A stretch of DNA of 64,000 nucleotides from Cytobacillus sp. NCCP-133 (GTDB taxonomy: Bacteria > Bacillota > Bacilli > Bacillales > Cytobacillaceae). Where the stretch lies: assembly GCF_026011715.1 (NCBI RefSeq), contig NZ_BRVM01000002.1, positions 186,001-250,000 of the forward strand. Reading direction: 5' to 3'. The position numbers and the translations under genes are program-made. Positions 44,650 to 53,838 of the stretch are shown piece after piece (within the stretch, counting starts at the first letter, position 1; the number at the start of each line of letters is the position of its first letter). The notes under the pieces were generated by a model. The model was given only the letters and a program-made list of their open reading frames with translations. It made no database searches and had not been told where the DNA came from.

Positions 44650-44802
44650 TTATATTCCTCCGAGGGATGATTCTTTCACATTAGCCAATTTTTCGGCTTC
44701 TGCATCAGCATATGTCATGTGATACGGGATACGCTCATCATGCTTACTAACAGTATCAATACCTTGTTGAACGAAGCGTTTTGATTTATTACGTTTACCC
44801 AT
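44650..44802 (-). CDS. Conserved small basic/acidic protein, unknown function
   Basis: A 50-residue soluble protein, MGKRNKSKRFVQQGIDTVSK at the start and an acidic second half ending ESSLGGI. The ATG at 44802 follows GGAGGGGATTCGA, an excellent site, so the longer frame from 44850 is not used. It forms a tight pair with the DUF3813 gene. I do not recognise a named family. Confidence 0.7.
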   Translation of the reverse strand: MGKRNKSKRFVQQGIDTVSKHDERIPYHMTYADAEAEKLANVKESSLGGI

Positions 44803-44935
44803 TCGAATCCCCTCCGCCTGAAGATTTTTGAAGCAGCTTGTCTGCTTCATCCTTTAGTATGCTCTAAAGAGATGTTTTTCAAAAGAGGGTTATATTGGCC
44901 AGTTTTCTAATTTATGTTTTTTGCTGTGAAGCTGG

Positions 44936-45754
44936 TTAAAGAGCTTTTAAGTTAAGTAAATCATTTAAATAAATTCCAATTCCATCTTCTTCATTTGTCA
45001 AGGTAACTTCGTTGGCAATATTCTTGACCCTGTCAATGGCATTTCCCATTGCAATGCCGTAGCCTGCATATTCAAGCATTTCCAAATCATTATCTTCATC
45101 GCCAAAGGCAATAATCCGATTGGAAGGTATTTGGAAATGTTCTGAGGCTTTTTGCAATCCTACAGCCTTATTAAGGCCGGCCTTCACGATTTCTATCACA
45201 TGCCATGGAGCGGCCCAGCGCCTATGATCAATCACTTCAGCGTGCACTTTGGATAAGTGGTCCCTGATGGTTCTTACATGCTCCTCATCTGTATGGATCA
45301 GCATGCTTGTAGGATTATCATTGAGGTAATTGCGCAAGTCGCCAGTTGTTATATTCGGGTCGCCGAATCCAAAGATATCCAGCAGTTTTTCATCATGATA
45401 GTGCAAATAAACATCATCAATAACCTCTGCAACGATATTATGGAAAGTATAGCTGTTAACAGCTTCCACAATTTCTTTCGCTACGGTCATTTGCAGCGGA
45501 GTATGGTAGACCCCCCAGTTGCGATCTTTGGGATGATGAATGTATGCTCCGTTAAAATTTACAATAGGAGAAGTAAGGTCCATTTCCCGATAATAAATCT
45601 CACTTGAACGAAACGGCCTTCCCGTAGCAATCATGACCTCATGTCCCTGTTCACGAGCTTTTTGAATGACCATTTTTGTTTTTGGTGATATTGTTTTATC
45701 ATCTTTTAATAAAGTGCCATCAAGGTCAAGTGCAATTAAATGTTTTTCTGCCAT
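44936..45754 (-). CDS. yitU: Cof-type HAD-superfamily phosphatase
   Basis: A 272-residue cytosolic phosphatase. HAD motif I is LDLDGTLL, motif II ATGRP, and motif IV GDEDNDLEM, with a C2-type cap between. B. subtilis YitU dephosphorylates a riboflavin-pathway intermediate; the same activity is inferred only. It is divergent from yitV, and the roughly 300-base gap (45755-46050) is AT-rich without a gene. Confidence 0.88.
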   Translation of the reverse strand: MAEKHLIALDLDGTLLKDDKTISPKTKMVIQKAREQGHEVMIATGRPFRSSEIYYREMDLTSPIVNFNGAYIHHPKDRNWGVYHTPLQMTVAKEIVEAVNSYTFHNIVAEVIDDVYLHYHDEKLLDIFGFGDPNITTGDLRNYLNDNPTSMLIHTDEEHVRTIRDHLSKVHAEVIDHRRWAAPWHVIEIVKAGLNKAVGLQKASEHFQIPSNRIIAFGDEDNDLEMLEYAGYGIAMGNAIDRVKNIANEVTLTNEEDGIGIYLNDLLNLKAL

Positions 45755-46050
45755 AATATCTCCTTTTATGCGCTTTGCGCTTTATAAATTTTTTATGTCA
45801 GTCATCCACAATAAAAAGATGCCTTTGCATTTAAGTTTAAAGGTTTGTGAAAAAAAAAGTCCACATGTTATTCTGAAAATATAGGAAGAATTTACAATGC
45901 TGTGTAAATTTCAGTTTACAAAAATCATTTTATACGTATATGTTACCAATATTCTAATATGGTTGTAAAAAAATTCACTTTGCTTACATAATAAAAACAA
46001 TTGAACTTGCCACTTAACAATTAGGCATAAATGATTTAGGAGGAAGGCCA

Positions 46051-46818
46051 TTGGTTATTATAGAAAATAAGCTTATCAGGGAGATTCCTGTTCTCGAGGT
46101 GGCCAGACAGGAGAAAAAGGAGGATCGATTGCCATTCGTTTTTTTCGTTCATGGATTTACGAGTGCGAAAGAACATAACCTTCATTATGCTTATCTGCTT
46201 GCTGAAAAAGGCTTTAGGGTGGTGCTGCCGGATACGGTATTCCATGGGGAAAGATCAAACGGCTTAACAGGTAATCATTTGAACTTCAGGCTTTGGGATA
46301 TTGTTCTCAATACGATAGCAGAGTTGGGAATGATAAAGGAAGCATACGAAGGGGAACACCTGATAAATCCAGATAGAATTGGTCTTGTCGGAACCTCCAT
46401 GGGGGGCATCATAACACTTGGCGCTTTAACACAATATGAATGGATTAAAGCTGCTGTCAGCCTTATGGGGATGCCTTATTATGAAAAGTTTGCCCAAATG
46501 CAGCTGGAAGAACTTCCGAAACATAATATTGAAATTCCTTTAAGCAATGAAGAGATCTCAGATTTGCTGGCTTCTCTAAGAGAGCGCGATATAAGTCTGC
46601 AGCCAGAAAAACTGTGTGGCAGGCCCCTTATGTTCTGGCATGGAAAAAAAGATTCTGTTGTTCCTTATTCCTATACATACCGGTTTTATGAAAACATTCA
46701 GCCACTATATCGTGATGCACATGAAAAGCTGAGATTTATTTCGGACGAACAAGCAGGACATAAAGTGAGCAGAGAAGGTGTGCTTGAAACGGTAAAATGG
46801 TTTGAAGTGCATCTTTAG
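46051..46818 (+). CDS. yitV: Alpha/beta-hydrolase esterase YitV
   Basis: A 255-residue hydrolase. The oxyanion-loop motif FVHGFTSAKEHN is followed by the nucleophile elbow GTSMGG (Ser116), the acid in HGKKDSVVP and the His in QAGHKVS. The start is TTG at 46051 directly behind AGGAGGAAGG. The substrate is unknown. It is followed 70 bases on by yitW in the same direction. Confidence 0.87.
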   Translation: MVIIENKLIREIPVLEVARQEKKEDRLPFVFFVHGFTSAKEHNLHYAYLLAEKGFRVVLPDTVFHGERSNGLTGNHLNFRLWDIVLNTIAELGMIKEAYEGEHLINPDRIGLVGTSMGGIITLGALTQYEWIKAAVSLMGMPYYEKFAQMQLEELPKHNIEIPLSNEEISDLLASLRERDISLQPEKLCGRPLMFWHGKKDSVVPYSYTYRFYENIQPLYRDAHEKLRFISDEQAGHKVSREGVLETVKWFEVHL

Positions 46819-46888
46819 ACAACATTTTGTCAATTCATTTAAATATTTGTTATGATTAATTAAAGTACAAAAGAAGGAGTGCTTCAAA

Positions 46889-47197
46889 ATGAATCAGGAT
46901 TTAAAAGACAGCATCATGGGCGCACTAGAACTTGTAGTAGACCCTGAGCTCGGCATCGATATTGTAAACTTAGGCTTGGTATATGACGTAAAAATGGAGG
47001 AAGAGGGCAAGGCGGTTATTGATATGACCCTTACTTCCATGGGCTGCCCTTTGGCTGGAACCATAGTAGAACAAGTCAAGGCTGCATTGGCTGATATCCC
47101 TGAAGTCAAAGATACTGAGGTAAATATTGTCTGGAACCCGCCCTGGTCCAAAGACAGAATGTCCCGTTATGCAAAAATTGCCCTAGGCGTACAATAA
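46889..47197 (+). CDS. yitW: MIP18/DUF59-family iron-sulphur assembly protein
   Basis: A 102-residue protein of the SufT/MIP18 type, involved in iron-sulphur cluster maturation. It has VVDPELGIDIVNLGLVYDV and the DMTLTSMGCP motif with the conserved Cys. AAGGAG precedes the ATG. Confidence 0.92.
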   Translation: MNQDLKDSIMGALELVVDPELGIDIVNLGLVYDVKMEEEGKAVIDMTLTSMGCPLAGTIVEQVKAALADIPEVKDTEVNIVWNPPWSKDRMSRYAKIALGVQ

Positions 47198-47208
47198 AAA
47201 ATCCCCAG

Positions 47209-47244
47209 CTAACCCAGTAGGCAGCTTTTTGCCTGCCGGGTTAG
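47209..47244 (+). terminator. Hairpin behind yitW
   Basis: CTAACCC (47209-47215) pairs with GGGTTAG (47238-47244) and inner GGCAG with CTGCC around CTTTTTG-type sequence. There is no clear T-run after it, so termination is less certain. Confidence 0.5.
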
Positions 47245-47390
47245 TATATAAAATGAATCCTATAATCCGTAATGATATGCTTAGCTGCTAATTACAGTTT
47301 AATGACAAAACCTTCATCACCCTGCACTTATCAATCATCCTTGCACCTTCTAGTCACCTCCTTGTCAAATTTCCAAAAAGAACAGATATT

Positions 47391-47433
47391 TGTGAGATAG
47401 TTCACTTATTTACATTTGAAATTACCCTATAAT
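47391..47433 (+). promoter_or_regulatory. FNR-type site at -41.5 and -10 of the radical SAM gene
   Basis: TGTGA-GATAGT-TCACT (47391-47406) matches the Bacillus FNR/CRP box. After 21 bases comes TATAAT (47428-47433), putting the box centre about 41.5 bases before the predicted start, the class II activator position. No -35 is needed and none is evident. Confidence 0.72.
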
Positions 47434-47521
47434 AACGATGCAAAGACAAATAAAGTTCACTTCAAATGGCATCATCATTGAAGAAGCTGTCTAAAAAGGG
47501 GCAGCTAAGGAGGCATCTATT

Positions 47522-48649
47522 ATGGAATTTAATAGAGATTTTAATCAGGACCCTTTTATTGTAATTTGGGAGTTAACAAGAGCTTGCCAGCTAAAATGCC
47601 TGCATTGCCGCGCGGAGGCACAATACAGAAGAGACCCTAGAGAGCTTTCCTTTGAAGAGGGGAAAGAATTGATTGATCAAATATATGAAATGAACAACCC
47701 GATGCTGGTATTCACAGGTGGAGATCCATTAATGAGACAGGATGTATTCGATATAGCCGACTATGCAGTGAAAAAAGGAGTTAGGGTTTCCATGACACCA
47801 AGTGCAACCCCGAATGTAACAAAGGAAGCTATCGAAAAAGCAAAAGAGGTAGGCTTATCTCGCTGGGCATTCAGTCTCGACGGACCCAATGCAGAAATTC
47901 ATGACCATTTCCGGGGTACCTCAGGCTCGTTTGATCTAACAATTGAAAGGATCAAGTATTTGCATGAACTTGAAATACCAGTCCAAATCAATACGGTTAT
48001 TTCCCGGTATAATATTGATTATCTCGAGGAAATGGCAATGGTTGTTGAGAATCTGAAGTGTGTGCTTTGGAGCGTGTTTCTCCTTGTGCCTACAGGCAGA
48101 GGGCAGGAAAAGGATATGATTTCTCCTGTTGAGCATGAGAAGGTATTTACCTGGCTATATGACTTAAGCAAACGAGTTCCTTTTGATATTAAAACAACAG
48201 CTGCACAGCATTACCGAAGAGTGGTTATACAGCAGAAAATAAAGGAAGCAATAGCACAGAATCAAGACATTCAGTATCTTGATGCGCTAACACAGAAGGG
48301 CTTGACTGGTTCTATTGATGGGCTGGGAAGGGCGCCAAAAGGAGTGAATGACGGGAACGGTTTTGTATTCATTTCCCACATAGGAGATGTCTATCCGAGC
48401 GGCCTTCTTCCTATTAAAGCGGGCAGCGTGAGGGAACAGCCTCTCGCAGAAATTTACAGGGAGTCTCCCATTTTTAAAGATTTAAGAAACCCTGATAAAT
48501 ACAAGGGAAAATGTGGACAATGCGAGTTCAGATATGTTTGCGGAGGGTCAAGGTCCCGAGCTTATGCGATGACCGGAGACTATCTTGAAAGCGAGCCATT
48601 CTGTGTCTATATCCCTAAATCATTGAGGAAGAAAGCGGCAAACACCTAA
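47522..48649 (+). CDS. Radical SAM/SPASM domain protein (AhbD/NirJ-like)
   Basis: A 375-residue protein. CQLKCLHC (Cys22, Cys26, Cys29) binds the SAM-reducing 4Fe-4S cluster. The C-terminal SPASM cysteines appear in CGQCEFRYVCGG and in SEPFC. It resembles the heme-synthesis radical SAM group (AhbD siroheme decarboxylase, NirJ) and the BA_1875-like family of Bacillus. The reaction is not certain. An FNR-type promoter and neighbouring fnr and molybdenum-cofactor genes suggest a role in anaerobic or nitrate/nitrite metabolism. Confidence 0.85.
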   Translation: MEFNRDFNQDPFIVIWELTRACQLKCLHCRAEAQYRRDPRELSFEEGKELIDQIYEMNNPMLVFTGGDPLMRQDVFDIADYAVKKGVRVSMTPSATPNVTKEAIEKAKEVGLSRWAFSLDGPNAEIHDHFRGTSGSFDLTIERIKYLHELEIPVQINTVISRYNIDYLEEMAMVVENLKCVLWSVFLLVPTGRGQEKDMISPVEHEKVFTWLYDLSKRVPFDIKTTAAQHYRRVVIQQKIKEAIAQNQDIQYLDALTQKGLTGSIDGLGRAPKGVNDGNGFVFISHIGDVYPSGLLPIKAGSVREQPLAEIYRESPIFKDLRNPDKYKGKCGQCEFRYVCGGSRSRAYAMTGDYLESEPFCVYIPKSLRKKAANT

Positions 48650-48733
48650 TAAAATGATTAGAAACAGCGTCAGTGGAATAAGGATAAGCCTATTTTTCCG
48701 GATGAATAAGAGTGCAGCATAAAAGCTGCACTC

Positions 48734-49435
48734 TTATTCAATGCTGCAATAGACCGCAGGACAATTTTCGCAGCCAATCTCATTTTTTAAGTATTGCAAG
48801 TTCTTAACAATAATTTTTCCGTTCAAGCTGGCAATAATATCATCCTTCTTAAGCTCACCCAGGATCCTGTTCGTGCTTTCACGGGAGGTTCCGCAGAAAT
48901 TGCCCAGTTCCTGGTTGGTGAGAGGCAGGTCAATGAGGATTCCTTCATCCACATTGACACCATAGCTGTTAGTCATTCTTATTAAGGTTGAAAAGAGGGC
49001 GCCTTTCTTTCCGTTGAGGACAAGATCTCTAAATTTTGTTTGGGTCTTCCTAAAATGATCGCTCATCCATTTCATAAACTCATAAGCCAGCCTGCTGTTT
49101 TTAAAGATTTCCCTTTCCAGAACCTCTTTTTTAACAACAGCGATTTCACCAGCATCAATTACCAAAGCATTTAGTAAATATTTCGGGCAGTTAGTAAAAA
49201 GAGTCAATTCACCAATGATTTCATTTTTCCCGCATATTCGAAAAGTAAGCTCTCTTCCCTCTGCCGTTATTTTGCTGATTTGGATTTTGCCGGACAAAAT
49301 GATATAGAGCTCATTAGCTTCCATTCCTTCCTGAAAAATATAAGAGCCTTTCTTTGTTTGTATATGCCGGTCCGCAAAGTTAAGAAGCTCCTTTATTTCA
49401 ATGGAATGTGTAGGTTTATTGGCTGTTTGTGACAT
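48734..49435 (-). CDS. fnr: Anaerobic transcription activator Fnr
   Basis: A 233-residue CRP/FNR-family regulator. An N-terminal cyclic-nucleotide-type domain (about 20-140) and a C-terminal winged helix (about 150-215, recognition helix GTSRESTNRIL) are followed by the C-terminal cluster CENCPAVYC (Cys222, 225, 230). B. subtilis Fnr likewise carries its oxygen-sensing 4Fe-4S cluster at the C-terminus. The ATG at 49435 follows GGAGG. It probably activates the four FNR-type promoters nearby. A dead paralogue lies at 54659-55022. Confidence 0.92.
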   Translation of the reverse strand: MSQTANKPTHSIEIKELLNFADRHIQTKKGSYIFQEGMEANELYIILSGKIQISKITAEGRELTFRICGKNEIIGELTLFTNCPKYLLNALVIDAGEIAVVKKEVLEREIFKNSRLAYEFMKWMSDHFRKTQTKFRDLVLNGKKGALFSTLIRMTNSYGVNVDEGILIDLPLTNQELGNFCGTSRESTNRILGELKKDDIIASLNGKIIVKNLQYLKNEIGCENCPAVYCSIE

Positions 49436-49589
49436 GCTAATCCTCCATCTGATAAAACTTCTGTCTTTTTTCACAATAATATCATCTAAATAGTGAAAAT
49501 ACGCCCGGTGTTTGTGTCGTTATTGTGGCACTTTGTTGCAGTTTTTGAATACTGGGGATGCGCATAATCAAAAAAAATTAATTAAACTG

Positions 49590-49618
49590 TTAACAATTAT
49601 AGAAATTTATGCTCTAAT
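49590..49618 (+). promoter_or_regulatory. Possible promoter of moaA
   Basis: TTAACA (49590-49595), 17 bases, TCTAAT (49613-49618). No FNR-type box was found at the matching distance, unlike neighbouring genes. The remaining 327-base gap between fnr and moaA shows no convincing gene. Confidence 0.4.
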
Positions 49619-49762
49619 AGTAAAAGCCCTTAATTTTAAGTGCAGGATTATTTCTGTTATCTTAAGGGAAAGGTTAAAATATACATTAGATAAGTTTAAA
49701 TATATTTTTGCTGAAATAGTTGATGATTTAAAAAAGTCACTCTTTATCTGGAGTTGAACGCA

Positions 49763-50779
49763 ATGGCTAAAACAATCATTAAAGATAAATTAAATAGACC
49801 TTTGAGAGACTTGCGGATATCGGTTATTGACCGCTGTAATTTCCGCTGTCAATACTGTATGCCTGCAGACGTTTTCGGCCCTGACTTTGCTTTTCTCCCT
49901 AAAAGTGAGCTGCTAAGTTATGAAGAAATTAATAGGCTGGCAAATATCTTTGTCGGCCTAGGCGTTGAAAAAATCAGGTTAACAGGTGGAGAACCCTTAA
50001 TGAGAAAGGACCTCTCTATACTAGTAAAAATGCTCTCGGAAATTGAAGGATTAAACGATATTGGGTTAACCACCAATGGTGTATACCTCCCGAAACATGC
50101 AAAGGATCTAAAGGACGCAGGACTAAAAAGGGTGAATATTAGCCTGGATAGCCTGGATGACGAATTATTTGGGAAAATTAACGGTCGCAATGTTGGTGTA
50201 AAACCTGTATTAAAAGGGATTGAAGCTGCAAAAGAAGCCGGGCTTGGCGTCAAACTGAACATGGTTGTAAAAAAAGGACTGAACGATTCAGAAATTGTTC
50301 CAATGGCCAAGTTTTGCAAAGAAAATGGGCTGCAGCTTCGTTTTATTGAATATATGGATGTTGGAAGCACAAATGGCTGGAAGATGGACCAAGTCGTGAC
50401 CAAAAAAGAAATATATGAAATTTTAAAGGAACATTATCTGCTTGAACCGGTAGATCCTGATTATTTCGGTGAAGTTGCTAAACGCTACCGTTATAAAGGC
50501 ACAAATGTAGATGTTGGATTTATCACGTCTGTATCTGAATCCTTCTGCTCAAGCTGTACCCGTTCAAGGCTCTCGGCTAATGGGCAAATCTTCACCTGCC
50601 TCTTCAATGGAGAAGGACATGATTTAAAAGAATTTATGAGAAACAATGCCTCAGATGAAGAAATTACTGAGCGCATTATCACTATCTGGAATGGCCGCAT
50701 AGATAGATATTCGGACGAGCGTACAGAGGAAACGATTGCAAATAGGAAGAAAATTGAAATGTCCTATATCGGAGGGTAA
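49763..50779 (+). CDS. moaA: GTP 3',8-cyclase MoaA (molybdenum cofactor biosynthesis)
   Basis: A 338-residue radical SAM enzyme for the first step of molybdopterin synthesis. The N-terminal cluster is C25-N-F-R-C29-Q-Y-C32. The second cluster is in [13 protein letters not shown] and TC, and the C-terminus ends in the catalytically needed Gly-Gly (YIGG). The ATG at 49763 follows GGAG; a TTG three codons upstream is less likely. Together with moeA and mobB it supplies cofactor for nitrate reductase, whose genes are outside the window. Confidence 0.93.
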   Translation: MAKTIIKDKLNRPLRDLRISVIDRCNFRCQYCMPADVFGPDFAFLPKSELLSYEEINRLANIFVGLGVEKIRLTGGEPLMRKDLSILVKMLSEIEGLNDIGLTTNGVYLPKHAKDLKDAGLKRVNISLDSLDDELFGKINGRNVGVKPVLKGIEAAKEAGLGVKLNMVVKKGLNDSEIVPMAKFCKENGLQLRFIEYMDVGSTNGWKMDQVVTKKEIYEILKEHYLLEPVDPDYFGEVAKRYRYKGTNVDVGFITSVSESFCSSCTRSRLSANGQIFTCLFNGEGHDLKEFMRNNASDEEITERIITIWNGRIDRYSDERTEETIANRKKIEMSYIGG

Positions 50780-50851
50780 TTTCCCTCGATGTGATTTTCT
50801 TATTTGAAAAGGCCCCATCCCTTACCCTATCAAGCTTCATGATTGAGAAAT

Positions 50852-50889
50852 AAAAAATCTGCAGGCTTTTAAGCTGCAGATTTTTTAAG
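50852..50889. terminator. Bidirectional terminator between moaA and ric
   Basis: AAAAAATCTGCAG (50852-50864) pairs with CTGCAGATTTTTT (50874-50886), with T-runs on both strands. Confidence 0.87.
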
Positions 50890-51585
50890 TTAATTAATAT
50901 ATCGTGGGAACAGAATATTATTTTCTAGGTGGACATGCATAAAAGTTTGGCCTTCTAAATCTTCAAGCCGTTTATAGACTAATCGGTAAGATCCGCATGC
51001 ATCTGACGGCGGAACAAAATCTGAAGTGATTTCGCGAAGCTCTTTTAAAATCGCACCTGCATGATCATGTTCTTTTTCAAGTTCTTGAATATAGCTAATA
51101 ATTTCCTCGCGATTATCAGCAGGAGGATCCTCGAGCTTGAGCAGCAAAGGGAAAACCGACTCTTCTTCCTTGGCAGTGTGTTCGAGAAGTTCCCTTTTTA
51201 ACTCGAAGAACAATTCGTGAACTCTTAGCAGTTCCTCATGGCCTGCTCCATGAACCCGGGCAACCTTTGTCACATATGGACTTAATTGCGAAAGTTCTTC
51301 TTCAAGCGGTCGGTGGTACTGGTTGATGACGTATTCAATAATATCCACAGAACTGCTTTTTGTCCAAACTTGTATATCTTCTTTAGGATTTTCTTTTTGA
51401 ATTACCTCGTTTAATTCTTTTATCAGTACTTCCATATCAGCAGATTGCTCAGCTGCTGCCCGTATTAATGAAATATTTCCTCCACAGCAAAAATCTATCC
51501 GATGCCTTTTGAATACATCACTTGTCTTCGGGAAATCATTAACAAGATCTTTTACGAGCCGATCCTCAGAAAGCTGCATAGTCAT
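50890..51585 (-). CDS. ric: Iron-sulphur cluster repair di-iron protein (Ric/ScdA/YtfE)
   Basis: A 231-residue protein that repairs Fe-S clusters damaged by nitrosative or oxidative stress. The N-terminal DUF542 domain contains DFCCGG. The hemerythrin-like C-terminal domain has the His/Glu ligands in YHRPLEEE, HEELLRVHELF, HTAKEEE, EKEHDHAG and HVHLENNILFP. The ATG at 51585 is seven bases behind AGGAG. An FNR-type site lies upstream, consistent with use during nitrate/nitrite respiration, when NO forms. Confidence 0.92.
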   Translation of the reverse strand: MTMQLSEDRLVKDLVNDFPKTSDVFKRHRIDFCCGGNISLIRAAAEQSADMEVLIKELNEVIQKENPKEDIQVWTKSSSVDIIEYVINQYHRPLEEELSQLSPYVTKVARVHGAGHEELLRVHELFFELKRELLEHTAKEEESVFPLLLKLEDPPADNREEIISYIQELEKEHDHAGAILKELREITSDFVPPSDACGSYRLVYKRLEDLEGQTFMHVHLENNILFPRYIN

Positions 51586-51623
51586 ATACTTGCTCCTCCT
51601 TTAATATTGCGGATTATATCTAT

Positions 51624-51666
51624 AGGATAAAAGAAGTAATACTGCAAAGTGGTGATGCTCATCACA
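51624..51666 (-). promoter_or_regulatory. FNR-type site at -41.5 of ric
   Basis: On the minus strand TGTGA-TGAGCA-TCACC (51666-51651), then 21 bases, then TATCCT (51629-51624). A TATAAT (51618-51613) also lies downstream but at a non-standard distance. Confidence 0.62.
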
Positions 51667-51714
51667 CTTAGAGCATTTTTAAAATTTTCTTTGTTGAAGC
51701 AGCGAAGCTGAATG

Positions 51715-51757
51715 TGTGATGTTTGTCATGTTTGACTATTTCATGTACGTTTATAAT
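51715..51757 (+). promoter_or_regulatory. FNR-type site at -41.5 of moeA-mobB
   Basis: TGTGA-TGTTTG-TCATG (51715-51730), 21 bases, TATAAT (51752-51757). The right half-site has two mismatches to TCACA. Confidence 0.62.
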
Positions 51758-51814
51758 AAGCAAAAATAGCATTTTTGGATTATTTAGAAACCGCGATACA
51801 TAGGAGCTGATATC

Positions 51815-53080
51815 ATGTTGGAAAAAAGAACTCCCATTCAGGTTGGGGAAGCCGTGAAAAGAATAATGGCTTATCAGAAAAAAGGAGATATTGAACATGT
51901 TTCCATAAATGATAGCTTTGGACGCTTTCTTGCAGAGGATTTAAAAGCAACCAATGATGTCCCGCATTTTGACCGATCGCCCTATGATGGATTTGCAGTA
52001 CGTTCGAAAGATACAAAAGGAGCTTCCATGGATAATTCAGTTGAGTTTGAGGTAATCGACCATATTGGAGCAGGTCATGTAACGACTAAACAAGTGGGTG
52101 CTTTTCAAACCGTGAGAATTATGACAGGTGCCCAAATGCCTGATGAATGTGATGCTGTTGTGATGCTTGAATTGGCCAGCGCCTATGAAAAGGACGGCAA
52201 GAATTACATGTCCATCAAACGTACCTATAAACCTGGCGATAATGTGTCATTCAAAGGTGAAGATGCCAAAGAAGGTGAATCTCTTGTTAAAAAAGGAGCA
52301 AGAATTAATCCAGGAATTCAGGCTATACTTGCCACATTTGGCTATGACAAGGTTTCTGTTGCTAAAAAGCCTGTCATTGGATTGTTTGCTACCGGTACGG
52401 AGCTTCTGGAAGTACATGAACCATTGCAGCCAGGGAAAATCAGGAACAGCAATGCCCATATGATTTCTGCACAAATTGAAAGAGCAGGAGCAGAGGTTAT
52501 ATACCTCGACAAGCTTCCGGATGAATTTGATACTTGCTTTGATGCAGTAAAAGAAGCTTTGGATCATGTCGATATGCTGATCACAACAGGAGGTGTGTCT
52601 GTGGGCGATTTTGATTATCTGCCTGCCATTTATAAAAAAATGCAGGCAGAGGTCCTTTTTAACAAGGTTGCGATGCGTCCAGGAAGTGTTACGACTGTTG
52701 CCCAGCATCAAGGAAAGCTTATGTTTGGCCTTTCGGGAAACCCATCTGCATGCTATGTCGGGTTTGAGCTATTTGCAAGGCCAATCATTCGAAAAATGCT
52801 GTTTGCTGAAAAACCGCATCTGAGAAGGGAAAAAGCTGAACTTGCAGCAGAGTTCCCGAAAGCAAATCCATTTACCCGATTTGTCAGAGCTACGCTCAAT
52901 TATGCTGATGGCCGGCTTATAGCTGCTCCAAGCGGTGTGGATAAGTCGAATATCGTCATGAGCCTTGCTGGCGCGAATTCTTTAATGATTCTTCCAGGAG
53001 GAACCAGAGGATATAGCAAAGGGGATGAGGTAGAAGTCTTATTGCTGGAGGACCATGAAGGAAGCGAATGGCCATGGTAA
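51815..53080 (+). CDS. moeA: Molybdopterin molybdotransferase MoeA
   Basis: A 421-residue enzyme inserting molybdate into adenylylated molybdopterin. Landmarks are FDRSPYDGFAV, IMTGAQMPDECDAVV, FATGTELL, TTGGVSVGDFDYLP and GLSGNPSACYVGFELF. The ATG at 51815 lies behind TAGGAGC. The last 13 bases overlap mobB. An FNR-type promoter precedes it, linking cofactor supply to oxygen limitation. Confidence 0.93.
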   Translation: MLEKRTPIQVGEAVKRIMAYQKKGDIEHVSINDSFGRFLAEDLKATNDVPHFDRSPYDGFAVRSKDTKGASMDNSVEFEVIDHIGAGHVTTKQVGAFQTVRIMTGAQMPDECDAVVMLELASAYEKDGKNYMSIKRTYKPGDNVSFKGEDAKEGESLVKKGARINPGIQAILATFGYDKVSVAKKPVIGLFATGTELLEVHEPLQPGKIRNSNAHMISAQIERAGAEVIYLDKLPDEFDTCFDAVKEALDHVDMLITTGGVSVGDFDYLPAIYKKMQAEVLFNKVAMRPGSVTTVAQHQGKLMFGLSGNPSACYVGFELFARPIIRKMLFAEKPHLRREKAELAAEFPKANPFTRFVRATLNYADGRLIAAPSGVDKSNIVMSLAGANSLMILPGGTRGYSKGDEVEVLLLEDHEGSEWPW

Positions 53081-53613
53081 GGGAGCCTGTTGTCATACAG
53101 GTTTCCGGCTATCAAAATAGCGGTAAAACAACCCTGGTAAATACATTAATTTCCGGATTAAGGGAAGCAGGGGTTTCAGTCATAACGATTAAGCACCATG
53201 GGCATGGAGGCATGCCCGAAGTGCCTGGCGGGAAAGATACCAGCAAACATATCAAATCGGGGGCATTAGCCACACTGGTGGAAGGGGGAGGCAGGCTTCT
53301 AATACAGGCTGAGAAAGAAGCATGGAGCCTTGAAGAACAAGTAAAATTAGCCTCAAAGATGGATTCCGATCTTATTATCATAGAAGGGCATAAGCATGCT
53401 CCATACCCTAAAGTGCTGCTTTTAAGGTACTGTGATGACCTGCACCTGCTAAAGCAATTAACCAATATCAAGGCAGTATTTTACTGGGATGACGAAGCGA
53501 AAAGTGCGGAGCATGGGGAAGTGAAGATCCCATTTTTCAATATCCATGATCCAAAAGGTCCAGAATGGATGATCAAATATATAAAAAGTGAATTGAATTC
53601 AGAGCCAAAGTAG
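53068..53613 (+). CDS. mobB: Molybdopterin-guanine dinucleotide biosynthesis protein MobB
   Basis: A 181-residue P-loop protein that assists MobA in forming the guanylated cofactor. Walker A GYQNSGKT is at residues 14-21 and the HHGHGG loop follows. The start overlaps moeA by 13 bases with AAGGAAG as ribosome site; a second in-frame ATG lies two codons on. mobA, moaB, moaD and moaE are not in the window. Confidence 0.9.
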   Translation: MAMVREPVVIQVSGYQNSGKTTLVNTLISGLREAGVSVITIKHHGHGGMPEVPGGKDTSKHIKSGALATLVEGGGRLLIQAEKEAWSLEEQVKLASKMDSDLIIIEGHKHAPYPKVLLLRYCDDLHLLKQLTNIKAVFYWDDEAKSAEHGEVKIPFFNIHDPKGPEWMIKYIKSELNSEPK

Positions 53614-53771
53614 CGGCTGAGAAAAAGATGACAGCATTACTGTGAACACATCAACTAACTCGGATCACGATCATCAATAAGAAAAAACCTCGTACAAAAC
53701 AAAGCATCCGTTGCGGAAAAGTAGTCAGCTTGCGCAGAACCATCTACTGTGCATTTGGACACTCAACGTGT

Positions 53772-53803
53772 AAGCCTCTGGCGTAAACTTCCAGAGGCTT
53801 TTT
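53772..53803 (+). terminator. Terminator behind moeA-mobB
   Basis: AAGCCTCTGG (53772-53781) pairs with CCAGAGGCTT (53791-53800), then TTT. The stretch between mobB and this hairpin (53614-53770) holds no recognisable gene and may be remnant sequence. Confidence 0.75.
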
Positions 53804-53838
53804 GGCATTAATGAACGTTCTGTGGCGAAACACCAGTT

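Noticed and set aside
49512-49757. An 81-codon open frame ending over the moaA start
   Set aside because: TTG start without a ribosome site, low-complexity AT-rich composition and no recognisable family; it contains the likely moaA promoter.
53640-53700. A possible third copy of the two-hairpin element (CAACTAAC word)
   Set aside because: Only part of one linker matches on the minus strand; neither the left end nor a hairpin is present.
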